From positions 1-40,733 of IMG/VR virus record IMGVR_UViG_3300030019_000076: DNA of 40,733 nucleotides; one strand, written 5' to 3'. The notes beneath the pieces were generated by a model that was not told where the DNA came from, did not search any database, and saw nothing but the letters and a program-made list of their open reading frames with translations. This document shows positions 27,831 to 36,080 of this stretch, one piece after another. The translations under genes were made by a program, and so were the position numbers. This stretch comes from a virus. How positions within the stretch are numbered: position 1 is the first letter of the stretch; each line of letters opens with the position of its first letter.

Positions 27831-30075
27831 GGTCCACCTCTGTGGCGGTGAAGTTGATACCTGTTATGGAACCTCCGACAGCTCGACTCGCGCTCATTCC
27901 GCTAACAGACACATACCGATAACTGCCGTCAGGACGTCGGAGAAGAAATGGGCCAGGTAGCACTGCCAAAGCCAGCCAGTCCTCCACTGGTGAGCTGGGT
28001 ACGCCGCTCCCCTCGGGAATGAAGTCCGTGCTAATCGACCATCTATTGTCGACCTGGACCCCTGCATGCTCTACCGGGTGAAGGCGTCCTGCATACTGCC
28101 GCAGGACCCGATTAGCCAGCCCCGCTGCAGCAGTGATTGACACGTTAGCAGCTGCTCTGCACACCTCAGAGAAGCCTGTTCCTCCCGACAGCCACACGCT
28201 AGGAGCAGGATCTCCAGACTGCGGAGTGGTGCAGGCCACCGCATCTGAGCTCCGTAGGCTGGCAAGAGCAGAGACAGCATCTACGCGGTACTCGTTCAAC
28301 CCATTTACCGTCGGAGCATAGTCCACCACAGTCGTGTTAAGTGGTACGCTCCCGGCTACTGGAACCCAGCCCCCTCCGTCGATCCTTCGGTACACCTCGT
28401 TGTGGTGAGGAGCAACCTCTGCGCCAACTGGGTTTGGGTTGGTGATGGTGAGCGATATCGTCGCTGTGTCGGGAGACCAGGTGGGAGCGGCAACTGAAGG
28501 CTTCGTCGGCAGAGCATAGGAGACGGAGAAGGAAATAGAGGCTAGGTTCGACCACATCCCGGAGGTGTCCCGTACCCGAACCTTGAACTGCCAGCTGGTC
28601 CCATCCCCCACCTTGGTCGAGAACGTTGTGGTGCTGTCTGCCCCAGACCCAGTCTTCTGCTCCACCAGTGTGGTGCCTGCCGCGTTGTAGAGAGACGCTT
28701 CCCAGGCGATCTGGGGAGTGCTCTCTGCGTCATAGTAGGTCCAAGATGCCACAACAGTGGCGCTGGTGTATGCTGCTGTGGGGCTGGAGATCGCTGCTGT
28801 CGGTCGGGTGCTAGTCGGAGCCGTTGCACTAGCGCTCCAAGGACCGTAACTGGGGTCCTGCCCCTTGGTGGCTACCTGCCACTCCACTGTGATGGGGTTG
28901 GCATAGCTGTTCGCAGGAAGAGTCCAGCTGGATACCGAGCTTGTAACCGTGACTGTTGTCCAGGCCCCGCCAGCAGCGAGGTTCCGGTGCCTGAGCTGGA
29001 AGCCTGACTGTGGAGAGCTATCGACAGGGTTGTGCGTCCAGCTGAGCGTGAAGGGATCTGTGGCGTCCCTAATCGTTGAGGGGCCAAGCCCTGTTGGAGC
29101 AGCCGGGGGAGCAGCCAGCTGCACATCCGTCGCCATCGTTGACCACGCCGAAGACAAAACAGGTGTTGCACTAACAGCCTTCACGCGATACCTGTGCAGC
29201 ACGCTCGTGGAAGGAGAGGTATGCGTGTACGTCCGCGTCCCCTTAGCAATCCCAGATGTCAGTGCTGTCCAGCTCGCCCCACTGTTTTGGCTCTCCTCGA
29301 TGGTCCAAGAGATGTCAGTTAGGTAAGATCCGTCCTCCCATGCGACAACGATGTTGTTGGCTGCGTTCTTGTACGCAGAAATACCAACAGGGTATCCAGG
29401 AGTCGTTTGAAGCACATTTGACACACCACTGTTTGCAGCCCCCGCGCTGTTCTTCCCCTGCACGAGGTAGGCGTACCACGAGTCCCCGTTAGTGGAATAA
29501 TCGGTGAAGCTCGTAACAGAGCCGCCCACCGTGTAGATGAGAGCTCCGCTGGGGTTTTCCCGGGAGTACCGGTAGACGTCGATCGACTCGTATGGTGTGT
29601 CTGAGTCGACTGTGTTTGTCCATGAGAAGGTGTGGACGTTGTCCGCGATCCTAGACAGCAGGCCCATCACAGGGTTCATAGGAGGGTACCAAGGACGCCT
29701 CGGCACCGTCATCTGCCCAGATATCGTCTGGGTACTCAGCGCCTCGAACCCAGTGATGACCCCCCACACAGTGAACGTCGCATCCCCTGAATGGCTGGGG
29801 TACACAGTCCCGTTCTGAGTGCGCAGGAGAGTGGTTCCTCCACCGGACCCATGCGACACATTCACAGAGGCTGCCCCAGAGTCCCCAAGGTCGCCATAGA
29901 TCCTATTGGAGTTGACGTTGTCTGATAGCGACCCGTCTGTCTGAAGGTAGAGCCGAGTTCCTACAACGTAACTCGAGATCCCAGCATGGACTGTCGGCGG
30001 GTCGTCAATCGACAGGATCAGCCGCCACTTACCAGAGGACCCGTAGTTCATCCAACCTGTGTAGAAGTCAGTCAT
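27823..30075 (-). CDS. Minor tail protein with fibronectin type III-like domains
   Basis: This is a 750-residue tail protein. After a jelly-roll-like N-terminus (residues 1-125) come several FN3-like repeats. Each shows a W or F core and strand pairs, such as MGLLSRIADNVHTFSWTN, VAWEDGSYLTDISWTIEES, FTLSWTHNPVDSSPQSGFQL and ATVVASWTYYDAESTPQIAW. A C-terminal domain of about 130 residues ends the protein. FN3 repeats are common in siphophage tail-tip proteins and may bind carbohydrate on the host surface. It lies between the tape measure and the hub-like gene. Confidence 0.82.
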   Translation of the reverse strand: MTDFYTGWMNYGSSGKWRLILSIDDPPTVHAGISSYVVGTRLYLQTDGSLSDNVNSNRIYGDLGDSGAASVNVSHGSGGGTTLLRTQNGTVYPSHSGDATFTVWGVITGFEALSTQTISGQMTVPRRPWYPPMNPVMGLLSRIADNVHTFSWTNTVDSDTPYESIDVYRYSRENPSGALIYTVGGSVTSFTDYSTNGDSWYAYLVQGKNSAGAANSGVSNVLQTTPGYPVGISAYKNAANNIVVAWEDGSYLTDISWTIEESQNSGASWTALTSGIAKGTRTYTHTSPSTSVLHRYRVKAVSATPVLSSAWSTMATDVQLAAPPAAPTGLGPSTIRDATDPFTLSWTHNPVDSSPQSGFQLRHRNLAAGGAWTTVTVTSSVSSWTLPANSYANPITVEWQVATKGQDPSYGPWSASATAPTSTRPTAAISSPTAAYTSATVVASWTYYDAESTPQIAWEASLYNAAGTTLVEQKTGSGADSTTTFSTKVGDGTSWQFKVRVRDTSGMWSNLASISFSVSYALPTKPSVAAPTWSPDTATISLTITNPNPVGAEVAPHHNEVYRRIDGGGWVPVAGSVPLNTTVVDYAPTVNGLNEYRVDAVSALASLRSSDAVACTTPQSGDPAPSVWLSGGTGFSEVCRAAANVSITAAAGLANRVLRQYAGRLHPVEHAGVQVDNRWSISTDFIPEGSGVPSSPVEDWLALAVLPGPFLLRRPDGSYRYVSVSGMSASRAVGGSITGINFTATEVDRV

Positions 30076-30077
30076 TG

Positions 30078-32597
30078 TTAGGAGACCCCATTCTTCTGGC
30101 GTGTACGGCGACGTACGTTTTGGAAGAACTCCACAATGTCGCTAAGCCCCCGGATGTCTTCCACTGGAATGGTCACAGCGACATCGTAGTAGGTGTCTCC
30201 GCCTCCGGAGGCTCTTGACTGGCTCAGCAGTGCCCCGTCAGCCATGAGCTGCTGTCCAGGCATCCGCTTGATGGTCTCCTGCAGGATGCCCCAAGAGCGA
30301 GCCGACCCATCAAGAGGGATGAACGCCTCTGGGACATCCAGCCGATCTCCCACGATCCTCCAGGTGTTGGGCTTCACCATCTCTGCGCCAGAGAACCCAC
30401 CCTGCGCCATCGGAACCAGGATGTCTCCCTGACCCTCTAGACGACGGCCGGTCTGGGTCTGGTAGACGGGCTGACCGGACGTGGAGATCTCCGCAGTGAG
30501 CCTGATCTTCTGGCTCTTGAACGCGTCAATCTGGTCCTGCGCAGTCTTGGTGTCCGCCTCGAGCGTGACCTTAGTTGCGATGTCTGTCGGGATGAGCCCA
30601 TAACTGTCTGCCAAGAGGTTGGCCTGCTCTGTGGTCAAACCCATCTGCTCGAGCTGCAAGATGAGCTCTGCTCGTGCCTCACCAAGTGACGCGGTGAGAT
30701 CATCTGTTGACTCTTGCGCGGCTACGCTCGACTCTGCGTTTCGGTCCATGGCGTCCTTGACAGACCGCAGCTGCCCATCGAGGTCTCTCTGAACAGCCAC
30801 ATGGGTGTCGAGTACCCCTGTGAAGCCTGAGATCTGCGTAGAACTACCGTCTGCAGCGATACCAACTTCTGAGATGTCCTTAGTCATCGACATCCCAGCG
30901 TCGTGCAGAGCTGCCTGGGCTACGAGGGGGATGGCAAAGTCGTTGAGCTTCTCCTGCGCTGGGTCGATACCCTCTTCGATCAGCTTGGTGCGGATGACAT
31001 CCGCGGTGTTGGAGGTCGACTCATCGAAGTCGCTTAGCGCCTGCTTGGCTCCCTTCGACCACTCCTTCCACTCCTTAGCGCCTTGGTCACCAGGGAGCAT
31101 CTTGTCGATTCCTTCAATGACAGACCCGATGGCGTCCAGCAGGGCTGGTAGGACGTCGTTTGCGAAGTCACCAACGGCCTCTACTGCGGTGGCGGTGCCG
31201 TCAACGAACGCTCGTGCAAAGTCGAGCGCGCCATTAGCGAGGTCGAGGAGGAACTGCATTACCTGCTCTCTGTTCTCACTCACCCACGTTGAGAAGTCCT
31301 CGATCTCCGGGTTGAATGCGGCTGCAAGCGCACCCTTGATCCCATCAGCGGCCACCTCGATGTTCCGTTGCGCCGACTCGATGTCCCCTGCAGCGTTATC
31401 TCCGATCGTTGCGAGAGCTCGACTTGCAGACCCGGAGAAGTTGTCAAGCCCAGATGCTGCAGTATCGAAGTCGAGCGCGAAGAGGGCATCTCCGAGGTCT
31501 TCGGCTTTGGTGCCAAAGAGGTCCACAGCTGCGATCTGCCGCTGTACAGGGTCTTCGATTGAACGCAGCCCATCGAGTGTCTTCTGCAACCCGGCTGCGG
31601 AGGTGTCCCCACCGGCAGAGATCATGGCAGCAGTATCCTGCGCGGACAGACCGATCATCTCAAAGCCTTGTACGGTCGTCTTAGACCCGTCGACAGCCCT
31701 GATCGCGAACTCCTTTAGCGCGTCTGCGACCGTGTCAGTGTCTCGCGCACCGGCCTTGAGTCCCTGACTGATCAGCCCGACGGCGTGAGGCCCGTCCAAC
31801 CCGAGCTTGCGGAACTGCGTGCTGTACTCGTCAAGTGTGTCAAGCCAGTCTTCACTGACATTGAGCCCAGCCTGCTCTCCACGGACAATGATGTCGAAGG
31901 CGTCCTGCGCAGTCTTGGCCAAACCCGTGCGCAGAAGCTGCGTGGTGGAGCGGGCGACCCTGCTGACATCCTCCTCCATGAAGTCTGCCACCCCGCTCAA
32001 AGACTGGATGACCTGCTGAGCAGCCTTCTGTGTCACAGATGGGTCGAGGAGGCCGCTCTGCACCGCTATACGAGCAGTGTTGAAATTGGCGTCGAGGCTA
32101 TCTCCGAAGTTGCTCGCATATGCCTCAGAGGCAGCGCGCCCGAGTCGAGCGGTAACTTCCGGGTCGAGCCCTGTCAGTGCGGTGAGCCGATCGCCTCGAA
32201 CCTCCACCTGAAAGGCTTCAACGAACATACTTCCGATGTCTGAGGCCAGCCCTACTACAGCGCCAGCGATTGGTGTAGCTGCGAGGCCTCCAAGGAATCC
32301 TCCGAGGAACGCCTTCCCGCCCTCACCACCAGATCCTTCTGCCTTGTCCTTGAAGCCGTCGAGCTCTTCCTCTGCCTTGCTCGTGTCTGCGTCCACGTCG
32401 ACCGTGGCGTCTGGGATAGACCGAGCGGCAGACTCGACACGGTCGAGAGACGCCAGCGCCTTGCTGCTGTCAGCGTCCACCTGCAGCATGGCGCGCTGCC
32501 CATCGAGCGTCTTCTGCTTGGTCTCGACCCCAGCTGCCTTCTTGTCGAAGTCTGAGACGTCTGCGGTGAAGATGCTCTCGAGTTCTGCGACCTTCAT
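30078..32597 (-). CDS. Tail tape measure protein
   Basis: This is the longest late gene, 839 residues, the internal ruler that sets tail length. It is helix-rich with a heptad-like N-terminus (VSDFDKKAAGVETKQKTLDG), a hydrophobic stretch from about residue 98 (FLGGFLGGLAATPIAGAVVG) and long coiled regions. It ends in a Pro- and Arg-rich tail. I chose ATG 32597 because AGGAGG precedes it. It overlaps the stop of the frameshifted chaperone (ATGA). A longer frame to 32675 would enter the chaperone gene. Confidence 0.93.
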   Translation of the reverse strand: MKVAELESIFTADVSDFDKKAAGVETKQKTLDGQRAMLQVDADSSKALASLDRVESAARSIPDATVDVDADTSKAEEELDGFKDKAEGSGGEGGKAFLGGFLGGLAATPIAGAVVGLASDIGSMFVEAFQVEVRGDRLTALTGLDPEVTARLGRAASEAYASNFGDSLDANFNTARIAVQSGLLDPSVTQKAAQQVIQSLSGVADFMEEDVSRVARSTTQLLRTGLAKTAQDAFDIIVRGEQAGLNVSEDWLDTLDEYSTQFRKLGLDGPHAVGLISQGLKAGARDTDTVADALKEFAIRAVDGSKTTVQGFEMIGLSAQDTAAMISAGGDTSAAGLQKTLDGLRSIEDPVQRQIAAVDLFGTKAEDLGDALFALDFDTAASGLDNFSGSASRALATIGDNAAGDIESAQRNIEVAADGIKGALAAAFNPEIEDFSTWVSENREQVMQFLLDLANGALDFARAFVDGTATAVEAVGDFANDVLPALLDAIGSVIEGIDKMLPGDQGAKEWKEWSKGAKQALSDFDESTSNTADVIRTKLIEEGIDPAQEKLNDFAIPLVAQAALHDAGMSMTKDISEVGIAADGSSTQISGFTGVLDTHVAVQRDLDGQLRSVKDAMDRNAESSVAAQESTDDLTASLGEARAELILQLEQMGLTTEQANLLADSYGLIPTDIATKVTLEADTKTAQDQIDAFKSQKIRLTAEISTSGQPVYQTQTGRRLEGQGDILVPMAQGGFSGAEMVKPNTWRIVGDRLDVPEAFIPLDGSARSWGILQETIKRMPGQQLMADGALLSQSRASGGGDTYYDVAVTIPVEDIRGLSDIVEFFQNVRRRTRQKNGVS

Positions 32598-33315
32598 TCG
32601 GTCCTCCTCAGGGCTGTGGCGAGTGCGCCAGGAGCGTTTATGAGCCCGAAGATCATGATGCGCACCCCAGGCCACGGTCGCGAGAGAACTGCTGGGTCAT
32701 ACAGGTCGATACCATACCGCTCTGCCATCCCGCAGATGACCTTGTCCCAGTGCTCAGCGAGGTCTACCCAGTTGACTTCTCGCCCTTCTGGTACTGGGGC
32801 GACGGCCTCTGGCTTCAGAGAAGCTGGGACCCGATAGTCTGGATACCACCCGTCTGCGTCTGGGCTACCGATCCCGTATTGAGCCCACTCCTCAGCAGTG
32901 GTTGGCCGGGCCTGGGAGCCCGGCCGCTCGCTTCCCCCTGAGCATCACTCCCCCATAGTGCCTTGGCTATGGCGTCAGCGCGGGCCTGCCCACGCGCCCA
33001 GAAGTGCAGCGCATAGTAAGACATCCTCGTAATGGTCTCAAGAGGAACCCCGTTTTCCCGCAGCTCCTCGTGCACAGCCGATCCGAGCGTGATGTCGGCG
33101 AGCGGTGTCCCGACTACGTCGAGCTGCTCGAGAATGGCTTGCACCTCGCTGGGGACTGGACCCTTGCTGAGATGCAGACTGATCTCAGAGCGGATGGCAA
33201 GAGCAATGATGAGCCGAGCCTGGTCGACACTCGGGGGACGCACCACGTAGGTGCGTCCCCCGAGAGGTAGGACCAGGTCGGCTGCAGCCCACTGGCTGAA
33301 GTCGACCGTTGGCAT
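32594..33315 (-). CDS. Tail assembly chaperone, frameshifted long form (gpGT-like)
   Basis: This is the long product of a programmed -1 frameshift, about 240 residues. The first 128 come from the frame starting at 33315, after which ribosomes slip at GGGGGAA (32938-32932). They then read 112 residues to TGA at 32596-32594. The added part has EEWAQYGIGSPDADGWYPDY and a C-terminal GIDLYDPAVLSRPWPGVRIM, typical of actinophage chaperone tails. Such GT proteins bind the tape measure during tail assembly. The shifted frame is closed just upstream of the slip, so no independent start exists. Confidence 0.85.
32815..33315 (-). CDS. Tail assembly chaperone, short form (gpG-like)
   Basis: This is the unshifted product, 166 residues, read in one frame from the ATG at 33315 to TGA at 32817-32815. 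It contains LVLPLGGRTYVVRPPSVDQA and MSYYALHFWARGQARADAIA, the pattern of actinophage chaperones of the DUF7426 type, and lies between the major tail protein and the tape measure. The part after the slip site (from about residue 129) is low-complexity and read only when no slip occurs. GGAG precedes the ATG. The long form shares residues 1-128. Confidence 0.87.
   Translation of the reverse strand: MPTVDFSQWAAADLVLPLGGRTYVVRPPSVDQARLIIALAIRSEISLHLSKGPVPSEVQAILEQLDVVGTPLADITLGSAVHEELRENGVPLETITRMSYYALHFWARGQARADAIAKALWGSDAQGEASGRAPRPGQPLLRSGLNTGSVAQTQTGGIQTIGSQLL
32904..32938 (-). promoter_or_regulatory. Programmed -1 frameshift signal
   Basis: On the minus strand the slippery site GGGGGAA (32938-32932) is followed after six bases by an 8-bp perfect GC hairpin, GGCCGGGC and GCCCGGCC, with a 6-base loop (32925-32904). 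This is the classic arrangement of slippery site, short spacer and stem-loop. Confidence 0.85.
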
Positions 33316-33318
33316 AGG

Positions 33319-34098
33319 TCAGGCTCCGCGCGTGTACGGGAACGTCGTCGAGGCGCCAGTCCCGTTCGTGACCGTGATGGGAGCAGAGCCTGCCGTACCT
33401 GAGGGCATGGCGACGACGATAGTCGAGTCCGAGATAACAGTGAAGCTCGGAGCATTGACCGCCAGGAACTTGACACCCGTCGCGGCGATGGTGCCAGTGA
33501 AGCCCGTACCAGTGATGGTGACGAGGTTGCCGACAGAGACGCCGGACGGTGTGGCTGCAGAGATGGTCGGAACAGCCGCTCCCCAGCCGGTGAACGGGTT
33601 GGCGATGTCGGTCGCTGGTCCCTTGCCGGTCAGTGTGAAGTTCAGGACCTCGACGCTGCCATCAGGACCGGTGTTGGCACGTGTCTGAGACACCGTGAAG
33701 AAGCCTCGCCCGGCGTCCGTCGGGTTGGCAACCCCAACTTCCGGCTTGTGGTACCACCGCACGTCGATGACTGCGGCGTCCCCCTTGGACGAGTTCTTGG
33801 TGCGGAGGAGCAGCGCCTCGATCTCAGGCAGGTACAGACCAGTCGAGGTGTTGCGGTTGACCTGAGCAGAGAACGCGAGGTTGACAGACCATCCGACGAC
33901 ATCGGCGTTGTCTGCTCCGAAGTCGTCATAGCTCTGTGCTGGCTGCGTCTTCGGGGTGGGGCTGGGCTGGAAGTTGCTGATGCGGCGCACTGACTGCCAC
34001 ACAGGAGACGCGTAGGTCCCCAGGTTGACGTCGAGCCCGTACTCGTAACTGTGCCCGAGGTATGACCCTCCGGGCAGTGCTGGCGGAGTCGGAGCCAT
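33319..34098 (-). CDS. Major tail protein with C-terminal Ig-like (IPT/TIG) domain
   Basis: This is the tail tube subunit, 259 residues. The N-terminal 165 residues are the tube domain (PGGSYLGHSYEYGLDVNLG, IDVRWYHKPEVG, FNFTLTG-like strands). From about residue 173 an IPT/TIG-type Ig domain follows (PTISAATPSGVSVGNLVTI, then GTGFTGT and PITVTNGTGAS), which would decorate the tail surface. I chose ATG 34098 because GGAGG precedes it. A frame to 34110 exists but lacks a ribosome site. A promoter lies just upstream at 34134-34162, and the chaperone genes follow three bases after the stop. Confidence 0.88.
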   Translation of the reverse strand: MAPTPPALPGGSYLGHSYEYGLDVNLGTYASPVWQSVRRISNFQPSPTPKTQPAQSYDDFGADNADVVGWSVNLAFSAQVNRNTSTGLYLPEIEALLLRTKNSSKGDAAVIDVRWYHKPEVGVANPTDAGRGFFTVSQTRANTGPDGSVEVLNFTLTGKGPATDIANPFTGWGAAVPTISAATPSGVSVGNLVTITGTGFTGTIAATGVKFLAVNAPSFTVISDSTIVVAMPSGTAGSAPITVTNGTGASTTFPYTRGA

Positions 34099-34133
34099 GA
34101 GATCCTCCAAGGTAGGTTGTGCTGGCGAGCCTG

Positions 34134-34162
34134 ATACTAGCGCCTCAGTCGCTTACTGTCAG
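34134..34162 (-). promoter_or_regulatory. Sigma-70-type promoter before major tail protein
   Basis: On the minus strand CTGACA (34162-34157) and TAGTAT (34139-34134) are separated by exactly 17 bases, close to TTGACA and TATAAT. They lie in the 95-base gap between the terminator-like tail gene and the major tail protein. A start site a few bases downstream would leave a short leader before ATG 34098. Confidence 0.62.
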
Positions 34163-34193
34163 AGACGCCTCGTTGCTGATCGTTGTGCCTGCG

Positions 34194-34619
34194 CTATTCG
34201 GGGATTCCCGAGAGAGCGTTGTCCAGCACGATCAGGTAGTTGTCTACGCGTTCCTGACGCTGACTGTCGTCTGCTCCTAGAGGCGCCATAGAGAGCCTCG
34301 AGACGCTGGCAAACCCAGCTCCGCAGAAGCGCTGCAGCACTCTGAAGACCTCACTCGCCATATCGTTGGCGCCGCTGAGTGAGTTGCGTGCACCTCTGAA
34401 GAGCACCTGGACTCTCCTGTGGGCTAGCCCAGTTTGTGGGTCGTCTCCCCCGTCATACAGAGTGAGCCCGATTGCACGATCTGGTGTTGCAGGGATGGCC
34501 CCGTAGTAGATGCCGATCTGGTCAGGAGTGTACGGAGTGCTCTCGCTCCAGACGTATGTGGTGCGCGCGTCAAGCACTGTGGCGAGCGCGCGAACCACCT
34601 CTGAGTCGTCCATCGTCAT
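34194..34619 (-). CDS. Tail terminator / completion protein
   Basis: This is a 141-residue protein in the head-tail joining block. EVVRALATVLDARTTYVWS, then IGLTLYDGGDD and RVQVLFRG are typical strands of tail terminator (Gp17/DUF3168-like) proteins. These cap the tail tube and stop its growth. The ATG at 34619 overlaps the previous stop. A second ATG at 34613 has a better-spaced GAGG and may be the true start. It is followed by the promoter-bearing gap before the tail tube gene. Confidence 0.75.
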   Translation of the reverse strand: MTMDDSEVVRALATVLDARTTYVWSESTPYTPDQIGIYYGAIPATPDRAIGLTLYDGGDDPQTGLAHRRVQVLFRGARNSLSGANDMASEVFRVLQRFCGAGFASVSRLSMAPLGADDSQRQERVDNYLIVLDNALSGIPE

Positions 34620-34957
34620 CCTCTCACTGCTCGTTGGGCAGACGCACCCATGATCCGCTCGGCCTCAGAGGAACCGACCTCAGTGCTTGCCTTCTCGAGG
34701 AACTTTGGCCCCCCGACCTTGTGCCTGAAGTCGAGTCTCTCATGCTGGGAAACAGCATAGATCAGGTCGCTGGAAACCGACGCGGCGAGTTCATCCGGAG
34801 ATGCCTCTGTTACAACCAGCGAGCTGCGGAGGTCACCGTACTCGAGCGGAGTCTTGGGGACGGCCACAGCCTGAACACGGAGCGCGACTTGGTTGAGACC
34901 AGCTGCTGCCCCTTCGCGCATCCGGCGAGACAGCTCCGCAGCATCGATGGTGCTCAC
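34616..34957 (-). CDS. Minor capsid / HK97 gp10-like neck protein
   Basis: This is a 113-residue protein starting at a GTG that overlaps the previous stop. LSRRMREGAAAGLNQVALRV is an N-terminal helix, and QHERLDFRHKVGGPKFLEKA is the conserved segment of small phage minor capsid or HK97 gp10-like proteins. These sit at the head-tail junction. The order connector, connector, this gene, tail terminator fits that role. Confidence 0.78.
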   Translation of the reverse strand: MSTIDAAELSRRMREGAAAGLNQVALRVQAVAVPKTPLEYGDLRSSLVVTEASPDELAASVSSDLIYAVSQHERLDFRHKVGGPKFLEKASTEVGSSEAERIMGASAQRAVRG

Positions 34958-35277
34958 GTCAGCTTCACCTCCAGGTGGTCTGGGAGGTCGAGATCCCCTG
35001 CGGTTCGCGCATTGGTGGTGATGACCTTTGCCTTCCGCCCGCTGGGGAGGGTAACAAGAGACCCTTCAACCCAGGTGCTTTGCCGACTCATGTCCGCGTC
35101 ATACAGTGTGCAGTCACTGATAAGTTGCCTGCCATCCCTAGAGATGACCAAAGAGCGAGCCTCGTCACAGAACACCATCGCAGTAACTGGTGCTGCGTAC
35201 ACCTCACCCATACCACCAGACCCGGTCAGCACATCAACAGAGACCTGGTGCACCATGAATTCTGCGAGCTCGCTCAT
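34954..35277 (-). CDS. Head-tail connector / stopper protein
   Basis: This is a 107-residue mainly beta protein, with VSVDVLTGSGGMGEVYAAPV and a Lys/Arg-rich centre (RSLVISRDGRQLI). It has the size and position of a head-tail stopper that closes the connector after packaging. It overlaps both neighbours (ATGA and GTGA). The assignment is by order and size, as no decisive motif is visible. Confidence 0.7.
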   Translation of the reverse strand: MSELAEFMVHQVSVDVLTGSGGMGEVYAAPVTAMVFCDEARSLVISRDGRQLISDCTLYDADMSRQSTWVEGSLVTLPSGRKAKVITTNARTAGDLDLPDHLEVKLT

Positions 35278-35705
35278 CCGTACACCACTGGGCTGGTCCC
35301 AACGAGCCCTGCGTCCTCGAGGATCATGTATGCATCCTGCCCGAGCCTTGTTGCAATCTGCGCTCGAGAAGTCACAGTGCTCATATAGGTGCTGTACTGG
35401 ACACTGGCTGATCCGAGGCTCTTCTGGGCGATGGTCTTACCTGCGTCTGCAGCGCCCTTGGCTGGGTCAATAGCGAGAGCACTCCAGGACGCCACCTGCG
35501 CACAAGTGGCGTCCCGGAGTGCTGCGGTGAGCCCGGCGTCCGTTGGCAGCCCAGTCTCGTCGTCAGCGTCATAGATGGCAGTCCTCGTTGCCTGCCTGAC
35601 TAGCCGGGCTGCATAGCTGAGCAACCTGGTAGCATCTTGAGCAGCAATCGATAGGCTCCATGGCGCCTGTGAGAGATCGTTAGGCTGAGCGTACACCGGG
35701 AACAT
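35274..35705 (-). CDS. Head-tail adaptor protein
   Basis: This is a 143-residue helical protein in the place of the adaptor that binds the portal (Gp15/Gp6-type). RLLSYAARLVRQATRTAIYD, ALRDATCAQVASWSALAIDP and SRAQIATRLGQDAYMILEDAG give the helical pattern. I prefer ATG 35705, which has GGGGAG five bases upstream. The GTG at 35711 overlapping the previous stop is the alternative. Confidence 0.75.
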   Translation of the reverse strand: MFPVYAQPNDLSQAPWSLSIAAQDATRLLSYAARLVRQATRTAIYDADDETGLPTDAGLTAALRDATCAQVASWSALAIDPAKGAADAGKTIAQKSLGSASVQYSTYMSTVTSRAQIATRLGQDAYMILEDAGLVGTSPVVYG

Positions 35706-35707
35706 GG

Positions 35708-36013
35708 TCACTCCCCAGCTGCTGCGAGAAGCAGGTCTGCCTTGGTAGAGCCCTTCACGAACTCCTTGCCAGCCTGCTCAAGCCAGGTCTCGATGTCGGC
35801 GTTCTTCCAGGTCTGATCCGGGAGTGCGCCTCCGATCAAATCCTCAGGCTCCTTGGGCGCTTCCTCGGGCTCCTTGGGCGCTTCCTCAGGCTCCTTGGGC
35901 GCTTCCTCAGGCTCCTGGACAGCGGAGAATCGGTCGTCTGCCTCGAAGCGGCGAAGCTCGTCTTCTCCGGATACCGTGTAGACGCGGCCGTCGCCATCGG
36001 TGTAATTACCCAT
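35708..36013 (-). CDS. Small head-region protein with EEAPKEP repeats
   Basis: This is a 101-residue protein directly after the capsid gene and its terminator. The N-terminus (YTDGDGRVYTVSGEDELRRF) is a small domain, then three EEAPKEP repeats form a stiff acidic linker. The C-terminal ADIETWLEQAGKEFVKGSTKADLLLAAAG is a helical SAP/HeH-like segment. It could be a capsid-binding or connector accessory. ATG 36013 is set by AAGGAGG. Confidence 0.72.
   Translation of the reverse strand: MGNYTDGDGRVYTVSGEDELRRFEADDRFSAVQEPEEAPKEPEEAPKEPEEAPKEPEDLIGGALPDQTWKNADIETWLEQAGKEFVKGSTKADLLLAAAGE
35846..35908 (-). repeat. 21-base tandem repeat (3 copies)
   Basis: Three 21-base units lie at 35846-35866, 35867-35887 and 35888-35908, differing at one position, and encode EEAPKEP repeats in frame. 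A partial fourth copy follows to about 35918. Confidence 0.95.
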
Positions 36014-36035
36014 GTTGGTCCTCCTTGATAGTGGG

Positions 36036-36075
36036 ACAGGCTGGGCCAACGGAGGATGCCGTTGGCCCAGCCTGT
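36036..36075 (-). terminator. Strong terminator after major capsid gene
   Basis: The 17-base arms at 36036-36052 and 36059-36075 are exact reverse complements around a 6-base loop. They lie just after the capsid stop (36081-36083) on the minus strand. This probably lowers expression of the downstream connector genes relative to capsid. Confidence 0.85.
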
Positions 36076-36080
36076 GGGTA

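Noticed and set aside
30805-31767. A 320-codon rightward open frame
   Set aside because: It is antisense to the tape measure gene and low in complexity. It has no ribosome site and is a shadow.
32945-32955. Alternative slippery run TGGGGGA in the chaperone gene
   Set aside because: A -1 slip here meets TGA (32947-32945) at once, so only the downstream GGGGGAA can produce the long form.
34472-35473. A 333-codon rightward open frame
   Set aside because: It spans four overlapping head-tail genes on the other strand, which are better supported by coupling and pattern.
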